Positions 1 to 5,334 of a stretch of DNA of 5,334 nucleotides are shown in pieces. The notes below the pieces were generated by a model that was not told where the DNA came from, made no database searches, and saw only the letters and a list, made by a program, of their open reading frames with translations. Numbering within the stretch: the stretch's first letter is position 1; each line of letters begins with the position of its first letter. Source of the DNA: Nitrospirota bacterium (GTDB lineage Bacteria; Nitrospirota; Thermodesulfovibrionia; Thermodesulfovibrionales; JdFR-88); contig JAJYJB010000112.1 of the NCBI GenBank assembly GCA_021789735.1, positions 1 through 5,334 of the forward strand. Reading direction: 5' to 3'. Both the position numbers and the translations under genes were made by a program.

Positions 1-1
1 C

Positions 2-2200
2 GGCAATATAGAGATATTCAATGGCGTCAGGGGCGACCCCAGGAGTTTTGACCTGCTGGACGGGCTCATATCAAGACAGCCCTACCGGCTGTCTTTCTGG
101 GTGGTGGCCACCGATGAGATAAATTACCGGAGGTTTTTCGATATAAACCAGCTGGCCGCGATAAGACCGGAGCTGCCTGACGTATTTGATGAAAGCCACC
201 GGCTCATATTCGAGTTCATAAGGCAGGGCAGGATAACCGGGCTGCGGGTGGACCATCTGGACGGCCTTTACAACCCGGCTGAATACCTCCGGGACCTCCA
301 GGAGGACGCGGTGCTTGCCGGTTTGCCAGGGCAGGAGGCGCAGGACAGAAAAAAATCCAGCCTTAAGGCCGAGCTTCTGCAAAGGCCCCCGGCTGTGCCC
401 TTCTACATAATAGGGGAGAAGATACTGCTTAAGGGTGAGAAGATACCCGATGAATGGCCCATCTGCGGCACCACAGGATACGATTTCCTTAACTCCCTGA
501 ACGGAATTTTCATAAGGACGGAGAGCGCCCGCCAGATGGATGATATATACTTCCGCTTCACGGGGTCGAAGCTCAATTTCGCCGACCTTGTATATAGCGC
601 AAAAAAACAGGTAATGGACTCTTCCATGTCCGGAGAGGTAAACGTGCTTGGCCACCGGCTGTACATGCTTGCCCAGAAATCGAGGTCCACGAGGGACTTC
701 ACCCTGCTCAGCCTGACAAGGGCGCTTTCGGAGGTCATGGCCTGCTTCCAGGTCTACCGGACATATATAAGCTCCTCCGGCGCGGGGGAAAGGGACCGGC
801 GTTACATAGAGCAGGCGGTCAAGAAGGCGCAGAGGCTTAACACCTCCATAAGCGCCCAGACATTCGATTACATAAAGCAGGTGCTCGTCCTGGAATACGG
901 AGCGGATCTTTCGGCGGACGACAAGGCCGAATGGTTCGATTTCGTCATGAAGCTCCAGCAGCTGACCGGGCCCATAATGGCCAAGGGGCTTGAGGACACC
1001 GCCTTCTACATATACAACAGGCTCCTGTCGCTGAACGAGGTGGGCGGCTCCCCGGACCGTTTCGGCCTCCCCATGGAGGGCTTCCACGGACAGAACATGG
1101 AGAGGAGCAAATTCCGGCCGTGCTCCATGACCGCCACCTCCACGCACGACACGAAAAGGAGCGAGGACGTGCGCGCGCGGCTCAATGTGCTTACGGAGAT
1201 GCCGCGGGCCTGGCGTGAGGCGCTGCTTAAATGGAAGAGGACCAACAGGAAGAAAAAACCGGTCCTGGACAGGCCGGTGCCGGGCGCCAACGATGAATAC
1301 CACCTGTACCAGGTGCTGCTTGGCATCTGGCCCGTAGAGGGCGGAGGGCATGAGGGGGAAAGCGAAAAATTCGCGGAGAGAATAAGGCAGTACACGCTCA
1401 AGGCGGCAAGGGAGGCCAAGGTCAACACGAGCTGGATAAACCCGGACAAGGATTATGAGAACGCCCTCCTGTCTTTCATAGACCGGATACTATTCCCGAT
1501 GGACAGGAACAAAAATCCCTTTTTGAGGGATTTTGTCCCTTTTGCCGAAATGGTCTCCTGCTACGGGCTCCTGAATTCGCTCTCGCAGGTGCTGCTTAAG
1601 GCCGCGAGCCCCGGCATACCCGATTTTTACCAGGGGACGGAGCTATGGACTTTTTCTCTTGTGGATCCCGACAACCGCGGGGATGTCGACTATGAGGCCA
1701 GGATGCTACTGCTGGATGAGCTCAGGGACATGGAGGCCTCCATGGGCAAACCGCTCCTTTGCGCGCGAATGCTTGAAAAACCGGCCGACCCCAGGGTAAA
1801 ACTCTATGTGACCTGGAAGGCGCTTCGTTTCAGGAAGGCGCTCCGTGAAGTTTTTATTGGAGGAGACTACGTTGCAGTGGAGCCGGAAGGGGCCAAAAAA
1901 GAGCACCTCTGCGCCTTTTTAAGAAAAAGCGGCGCTAAAACGGCTCTCGTATGCGCCCCAAGGTTCTTTTCCGGGCTTGTGCCGCCGGGCGGCCTGCCCA
2001 TCGGGGAGGCGCTCTGGAAGGACACCTGGATCGAGCTGCCCGCGCTCGCCGGGCCTTTATTGTCTTTCAGGGACGTCTTCACGGACCGGGTGGTTGAGCC
2101 CTCGGTTGAAAACGGCAGACGCTTTATCCGGGCAGGGGAGCTTTTCAGCGCTTTTCCGCTTTTCCTGGCAGAGGGGTTTTTTAAAAAAATTCCCGGCTGA
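2..2200 (+). CDS. treY: Maltooligosyl trehalose synthase TreY, C-terminal part (5' end outside window)
   Basis: TreY is a cytoplasmic GH13 enzyme that isomerises the reducing-end alpha-1,4 bond of maltooligosaccharides to alpha-1,1, giving maltooligosyl trehalose for TreZ to cleave. The frame is open from base 2 to the TGA at 2198-2200, about 732 residues. The GTG at 101 is internal: upstream codons read on into family sequence (SRQPYRLSFW before VVATDEINYRRFFDIN), so the N-terminal part of the barrel is lost at the window edge. GH13 motifs follow in order: GLRVDHLDGLY with the presumed nucleophile Asp at 251-253; IIGEKIL with the acid/base Glu at 416-418; TSTHDTKRSEDVR with the third catalytic Asp at 1148-1150. 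TreY-specific blocks are WPICGTTGYDF, KGLEDTAFYIYNRL (983-1024), the NEVGG that follows, and PDFYQGTELW with VDPDNRGDVD (about 1619-1690). The C-terminal domain is complete and no frameshift is visible. malQ follows after 60 bases, which fits one operon for alpha-glucan and trehalose metabolism. A generic GH13 amylase is unlikely given the TreY-only motifs. Confidence 0.95.
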   Translation, partial: GNIEIFNGVRGDPRSFDLLDGLISRQPYRLSFWVVATDEINYRRFFDINQLAAIRPELPDVFDESHRLIFEFIRQGRITGLRVDHLDGLYNPAEYLRDLQEDAVLAGLPGQEAQDRKKSSLKAELLQRPPAVPFYIIGEKILLKGEKIPDEWPICGTTGYDFLNSLNGIFIRTESARQMDDIYFRFTGSKLNFADLVYSAKKQVMDSSMSGEVNVLGHRLYMLAQKSRSTRDFTLLSLTRALSEVMACFQVYRTYISSSGAGERDRRYIEQAVKKAQRLNTSISAQTFDYIKQVLVLEYGADLSADDKAEWFDFVMKLQQLTGPIMAKGLEDTAFYIYNRLLSLNEVGGSPDRFGLPMEGFHGQNMERSKFRPCSMTATSTHDTKRSEDVRARLNVLTEMPRAWREALLKWKRTNRKKKPVLDRPVPGANDEYHLYQVLLGIWPVEGGGHEGESEKFAERIRQYTLKAAREAKVNTSWINPDKDYENALLSFIDRILFPMDRNKNPFLRDFVPFAEMVSCYGLLNSLSQVLLKAASPGIPDFYQGTELWTFSLVDPDNRGDVDYEARMLLLDELRDMEASMGKPLLCARMLEKPADPRVKLYVTWKALRFRKALREVFIGGDYVAVEPEGAKKEHLCAFLRKSGAKTALVCAPRFFSGLVPPGGLPIGEALWKDTWIELPALAGPLLSFRDVFTDRVVEPSVENGRRFIRAGELFSAFPLFLAEGFFKKIPG

Positions 2201-2236
2201 AAATAGAATGAGAAAGAAAAGAAAAACCAAAAACTC

Positions 2237-2249
2237 AAGGGGAGAAGGG
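2237..2249 (+). promoter_or_regulatory. Shine-Dalgarno-like stretch for malQ
   Basis: The 60-base gap between treY and malQ is almost all purine. It contains AAGGGGAG (2237-2244) running into AGAAGGG (2243-2249). The second element ends 11 bases before the TTG at 2261, with an AT-rich spacer; this is slightly long but workable. It supports a start close to 2261 rather than the downstream in-frame GTG (2285) or ATG (2297), which have weaker upstream sequence. No terminator hairpin or convincing -35/-10 promoter is seen in the gap, so read-through from treY is expected. Confidence 0.6.
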
Positions 2250-2260
2250 TTTAAAAAATT

Positions 2261-4375
2261 TTGGATGAGCAGCTGATAAACGGGGTGGCTGAGGCAATGG
2301 GCATAATGCCCGATTTTTATGACATCTGGGGCACAAGGCACGATGTGACCATTGAGACCAAGAGGGGCGTGCTCAGGGCCATGGGCCTTCCGGTGGAGGA
2401 CGATGGGGCCCTCAGGGCGTTCCTGGAGAAAAGGCGGCGGCCGCCTGTGCTTGAGCCCACGGTCGTGGCGGAAAGTGACCTGGCCTTCAAAGTGAATGTC
2501 TGCCTGCCTTCCTGCATGGGCAGGATACCGGTCCGGATATCCGTTGAGGATGAGCAGAAGGCGGTGCGTAAGTGGTCCGTCAGGAACACCCCTGATGAGG
2601 TGCTTGAGGCGGGCGGCGGCAGATACGGCAGATATACCGTTGAAGTGGGCCCGCTCCGGCAGGGTTATTACACGCTGTCCGTGCATGCGCCAGGGGCGCC
2701 GGGAGGCATAAGGGCCAGCTCAAGGCTGATAGTCGCGCCGCGGACGTGTTATCTGCCCGAAGGGGAAACGAGGGCCTGGGGCGTCAACCTGGCGCTTCAC
2801 GGCTTACGGTCGGCGGGCAACTGGGGCATAGGCGATTTCAGGGACCTGGGCGGCATTATGGATGCAGTTGGTGGCCTGGGAGGCGATTTCGCGGGCATAC
2901 TGCCGCTGCATACGGTGCCGCTGCCCGGGAGCGTCAGCCCTTACTGGCCGGTCAGCAGGCTGTACCGTAATTTCATCTTCCTGGACCTGGAAGGGGTGCC
3001 GGAGTTCGGTGCGGCAGACAGGGCCAGCCTACAGAAAGAGATAGACGCCCTTGCGGCGGCAGGGGACGTGGATTATGGCGGCGTATATGCCCTCAAACTC
3101 AGGGTCATTACGGAGATGTTCACCCGCTTTTACAGCGAGCACTACCCCGCCCAGACCAAAAGGGGACGGGAGTTTGAGGCGTTCATGGAAAAGGAGGACG
3201 CGCCGCTTATAGATTACGCCACTTTCATGGCCTTAAGCGAGGTTCAAGGGATGAACTGGAAAGATTGGCCCCAGGAGCTGAAAGACCCTGGAAGCGGCCC
3301 CGTAAGGGAGTTCAGGCGGCAAAACATGGGCAAGGTCCTTTTTCACGTCTACGTCCAGTGGGTCATAGACTGCCAGCTTTCAGACCTGTCGGCGCGGGCC
3401 GCCAGGCTCGGCATGCGCTCCGGTCTCTATCTGGACCAGGCGATAGGCACAGTGTCCGGAGGGGCCGACGACTGGATGTTCAGGGACTGCTTTGCCCTGG
3501 GCGCCAGCGCAGGCGCCCCGCCCGATGAATTCAACCTTAAGGGGCAGAACTGGGGCTTTCCTCCCATGTCTCCGCAAAAGATGCTGGAGTCCGGGTTTGA
3601 GGCTTTTATCGGGACGGTCAGCAAGAACATGGAGCACGCCGGGATGCTGCGGATCGATCACGCTCTCGGGCTTTTCCGCCTTTTCTGGATACCGGAGGGG
3701 ATGGAGCCTTCGCAGGGCGCCTACGTTAAATACCCCACGGAGCAGATGATGGCGATACTGGCCCTCGAGAGCAGGCGGCACAAGACGGTGATAGTGGCGG
3801 AAGACTTGGGGACGGCCGACCCGGCATCGCGCGAGGCGCTGATGGCCGGGGGCATGCTTTCCTACAGGCTGCTCATTTACGAGAGGCTCTATCCGTCGCC
3901 TGACCTTGTTCCCCCGGGCCAGTACCCCCGGCGGGCCTTCGGCGCGGTAAGCACCCACGACCTGCCAACCCTCTTTGGCTGGTGGGCGGGGCATGACATG
4001 CAGGTGAAGCGCACGCTCTCCCTGTACCCTTCCGAGGATTCTTACCAGAGGGACCTCGCTGCAAGAAAGCGGGACAAGGGGATAATCCTGGACGCCTTGA
4101 AAAAGGAAGGCCTGATATCCGATAATTATGAGATGCCCTCTGCGATGAACGAGGAACTCATGCTTGCCATATACAGACACCTTGGAAGAACGCCATGCCT
4201 TTATGTTTCGGTCAGCATCGAGGACATATTCAGGTCCTTTGAACAGCCCAACCTGCCTGGAAGCAGCGAAGGCTATCCCAACTGGAAGATAAAGACCCCC
4301 ATGCCCGTGGAGGCCCTGCCCGGAATGGCGGCGCCTTTTGCCGCTGCGTTCAGGCAGGAAGGAAGAGGAAGATGA
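2261..4375 (+). CDS. malQ: 4-alpha-glucanotransferase (amylomaltase, GH77)
   Basis: MalQ transfers alpha-1,4-glucan segments between maltooligosaccharides in the cytoplasm, releasing glucose and making longer chains. The 704 residues match the long E. coli-type MalQ (about 690-700 residues) rather than the short ~500-residue Thermus or plant D-enzyme type. Residues 1 to about 165 form the N-terminal extension, including YDIWGTRHDVTIETKRGVLR. The GH77 barrel begins near LRSAGNWGIGDF (182-193) and SPY (226-228). It continues with GLYLDQAIG (Asp392), GAPPD (418-422), GQNWGFPP (428-435), LRIDH with the presumed nucleophile Asp466, VAEDLGT with acid/base Glu514, STHDLPTL with Asp567, and YPNWK (672-676) near the end. 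The start is taken as TTG: an in-frame TAA at 2252-2254 leaves only ATT 2258 or TTG 2261 upstream, and the later ATG (residue 13) would cut into the first helix. The TGA stop overlaps the lgt start. With treY upstream, a role in supplying or recycling maltodextrins for trehalose synthesis is inferred; glycogen or maltose use is equally possible. Confidence 0.96.
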   Translation: MDEQLINGVAEAMGIMPDFYDIWGTRHDVTIETKRGVLRAMGLPVEDDGALRAFLEKRRRPPVLEPTVVAESDLAFKVNVCLPSCMGRIPVRISVEDEQKAVRKWSVRNTPDEVLEAGGGRYGRYTVEVGPLRQGYYTLSVHAPGAPGGIRASSRLIVAPRTCYLPEGETRAWGVNLALHGLRSAGNWGIGDFRDLGGIMDAVGGLGGDFAGILPLHTVPLPGSVSPYWPVSRLYRNFIFLDLEGVPEFGAADRASLQKEIDALAAAGDVDYGGVYALKLRVITEMFTRFYSEHYPAQTKRGREFEAFMEKEDAPLIDYATFMALSEVQGMNWKDWPQELKDPGSGPVREFRRQNMGKVLFHVYVQWVIDCQLSDLSARAARLGMRSGLYLDQAIGTVSGGADDWMFRDCFALGASAGAPPDEFNLKGQNWGFPPMSPQKMLESGFEAFIGTVSKNMEHAGMLRIDHALGLFRLFWIPEGMEPSQGAYVKYPTEQMMAILALESRRHKTVIVAEDLGTADPASREALMAGGMLSYRLLIYERLYPSPDLVPPGQYPRRAFGAVSTHDLPTLFGWWAGHDMQVKRTLSLYPSEDSYQRDLAARKRDKGIILDALKKEGLISDNYEMPSAMNEELMLAIYRHLGRTPCLYVSVSIEDIFRSFEQPNLPGSSEGYPNWKIKTPMPVEALPGMAAPFAAAFRQEGRGR
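4356..4369 (+). promoter_or_regulatory. Shine-Dalgarno-like stretch for lgt inside malQ
   Basis: The last malQ codons contain the purine run AGGAAGGAAGAGGA just before the lgt ATG at 4372. The AGGAAGGA part (4356-4363) sits 8 bases from the start codon, a normal spacing. Together with the 4-base ATGA overlap, it fits translational coupling of lgt to malQ, by re-initiation or by local unfolding as malQ is translated. Confidence 0.7.
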
Positions 4376-5166
4376 TACCCTATCCCCGCATCAGCCCGAC
4401 AATAGTAAAGGTGGGCCCGTTTGCTATCAGGTGGTATGGGCTCATGTACATCCTGGGCTTCATCACCTCCTGGTTCCTTTTCAACTACCAGGCCAGAAAG
4501 AAGAAGATAAAGGGCCTTACGCAGCAGGTGGTGGAGAGCTTCTATTTCTGGCTTATTGTGGCCCTTGTGCTTGGGGCGAGGATCGGGTACGTATTGTTTT
4601 ACAACCTGTCCTATTACATGCAAAACCCCCTGAGGGTATTTGCCGTATGGCAGGGAGGGATGTCCTTTCACGGCGGCCTCATAGGCCTCATAATAGCGGG
4701 AGTCCTTTTCTGCCGGAAATACAAGCTTGATTTCTGGAGGATGGCCGATATGCTGGTGGCCACCGTCCCTCCCGGCCTGGGGTTTGGAAGGATCGGCAAT
4801 TTCATAAACGGCGAGCTCTTCGGCCGCCCGACCAATGTCCCCTGGGCAATGGTCTTTCCGCAGGGGGGCAACATACCGCGCCACCCGTCCGAGCTTTACG
4901 AGTTTTTTTTCGAGGGAGTGGTGCTTTTCGTTATCCTCTGGGTACTGAAAGACAGGATCAAAAGAAGCGGGATGCTCCTTGCCGCCTTCCTTATCTTCTA
5001 TGGGGTGTTCAGGTTCATCCTTGAGTTCTTCAGGCAGCCCGACCCTCAGCTTGGCTTCGTTGCGGGTCCCTTCACGATGGGGCAGGTCCTGTGCTCGGTG
5101 ATGGTGGTTGCCGGCGTTTCGCTGGCCCTCTGGCGCCGCAAGGCCGCAAAGGTGCAAAACTCATAA
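4372..5166 (+). CDS. lgt: Phosphatidylglycerol--prolipoprotein diacylglyceryl transferase
   Basis: Lgt moves the diacylglyceryl group of phosphatidylglycerol to the lipobox cysteine of prelipoproteins, the first step of lipoprotein maturation in the cytoplasmic membrane. The 264 residues are a usual full length. The sequence is strongly hydrophobic, with roughly seven membrane segments. The family signature GRIGNFINGELFG lies at 139-151 and carries Arg140, Asn143, Glu148 and Gly151 (E. coli Arg143, Asn146, Glu151, Gly154). SFHGG holds His100 (E. coli His103), IRWYGLMY holds Tyr22 (E. coli Tyr26), and Tyr210 and Arg214 in FYGVFRFILEFFRQPD match E. coli Tyr235 and the essential Arg239. RHPSELYE (170-177) follows a short loop without the longer insert seen in E. 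coli. The ATG at 4372 is well placed: it follows a good ribosome site and precedes the typical PRISPTIVKVGPFAIRWYG start. The gene overlaps the malQ stop by 4 bases and is followed by an intrinsic terminator 82 bases after its TAA, so it looks like the last gene of the transcript. Confidence 0.98.
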   Translation: MIPYPRISPTIVKVGPFAIRWYGLMYILGFITSWFLFNYQARKKKIKGLTQQVVESFYFWLIVALVLGARIGYVLFYNLSYYMQNPLRVFAVWQGGMSFHGGLIGLIIAGVLFCRKYKLDFWRMADMLVATVPPGLGFGRIGNFINGELFGRPTNVPWAMVFPQGGNIPRHPSELYEFFFEGVVLFVILWVLKDRIKRSGMLLAAFLIFYGVFRFILEFFRQPDPQLGFVAGPFTMGQVLCSVMVVAGVSLALWRRKAAKVQNS

Positions 5167-5248
5167 TCTCTTCAAACTCTCTTCTGGTTTTCTTCAAATT
5201 TTGGCATTAAACTTATTTCAGGCAAAAAAATAAAAGATTCCCCCTCTA

Positions 5249-5282
5249 AAAAGAAAAAAGGCCGAAAGGCCTTTTTTCTTTT
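5249..5282 (+). terminator. Rho-independent terminator after lgt, symmetric (possibly bidirectional)
   Basis: A perfect 15-bp stem pairs 5249-5263 (AAAAGAAAAAAGGCC) with 5268-5282 (GGCCTTTTTTCTTTT), closed by a GAAA tetraloop of the stable GNRA type at 5264-5267. The GC core is only GGCC/GGCC; the rest pairs an A tract with the T tract. Read on the + strand it gives a hairpin followed by TTTTTTCTTTT, a classic terminator ending the treY-malQ-lgt transcript. Read on the - strand the complement of the A tract also gives a U-rich tail, so it could end a convergent transcript too. The flanking stretch from 5167 to 5248 is AT-rich, and I see no gene in it. Confidence 0.93.
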
Positions 5283-5334
5283 ATCCTAAAAACCGCAGTT
5301 ACCCGCCACTTTGGAGGGGCGCAAGCAGCTTCGT

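Noticed and set aside
101..103. GTG at 101 as the true start of treY
   Set aside because: The frame is open to the window edge, and the upstream residues (DLLDGLISRQPYRLSFW) match the TreY family, so the gene begins before the window.
71..1351. A 426-codon minus-strand open frame opposite treY
   Set aside because: It lies fully antisense to a gene with clear GH13/TreY motifs. Its product is rich in Arg, Pro, Gly and His with no recognisable domain, as expected of a codon-bias shadow.
3380..4180. A 266-codon minus-strand open frame opposite malQ
   Set aside because: It is antisense to the catalytic core of MalQ, has no motif and looks like a composition shadow.
4273..5157. A 294-codon minus-strand open frame opposite lgt
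   Set aside because: It covers lgt on the other strand and gives a His/Pro/Glu-rich product without membrane segments or a known domain, while the + strand Lgt has all its key residues.
5284..5334. A riboswitch, tRNA or other structured RNA in the last 50 bases
   Set aside because: No tRNA arms, CCA end or recognisable riboswitch core could be found. The CAGCTTC segment resembles a piece of the complement of the RNase P RNA start only by chance-level similarity.
1..5334. CRISPR arrays, insertion sequences, attachment sites or phage genes
   Set aside because: No regularly spaced direct repeats, terminal inverted repeats, transposase or integrase motifs were seen; almost all of the window is filled by three housekeeping or metabolic genes.

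Overview
The window carries three genes on the + strand, packed tightly and followed by a strong intrinsic terminator. Lgt, a bacterial membrane enzyme, shows that the source is a bacterium. The DNA is moderately GC-rich by eye, yet many isoleucines are ATA and many arginines AGG, most clearly in the first gene. That mix occurs in groups such as Nitrospirota and some former Deltaproteobacteria, but I cannot place the organism from this window and offer these only as loose candidates.

Layout: bases 2-2200 hold the 3' part of treY (maltooligosyl trehalose synthase), whose start lies before the window. A 60-base purine-rich spacer (2201-2260) carries a Shine-Dalgarno-like stretch. Bases 2261-4375 hold malQ (4-alpha-glucanotransferase), apparently starting at TTG. 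lgt (prolipoprotein diacylglyceryl transferase, 4372-5166) starts inside the malQ stop region with a 4-base ATGA overlap. After lgt comes an AT-rich, apparently non-coding stretch with a perfect 15-bp hairpin flanked by A and T tracts (5249-5282). The last ~50 bases have no assignable function; they could hold the tail of a convergent gene.

How the genes work together: TreY turns the reducing end of a maltooligosaccharide into a trehalose unit, which TreZ (not in the window) would release. MalQ moves glucan segments between maltooligosaccharides, so it can make chains long enough for TreY or recycle the short leftovers. treY and malQ thus form a plausible alpha-glucan/trehalose module, probably continuing upstream. 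Lgt works in a different process: it attaches diacylglycerol to the lipobox cysteine of prelipoproteins in the cytoplasmic membrane. Its overlap with malQ points to co-transcription and possibly translational coupling rather than a shared pathway.

I looked for an undescribed system and found none. All three genes belong to well-known families with their catalytic motifs intact. The points worth a second look are modest: the lgt coupling, the TTG start and spacer of malQ, a possible micro-ORF and A7 tract at the treY-malQ junction, and the symmetric terminator.
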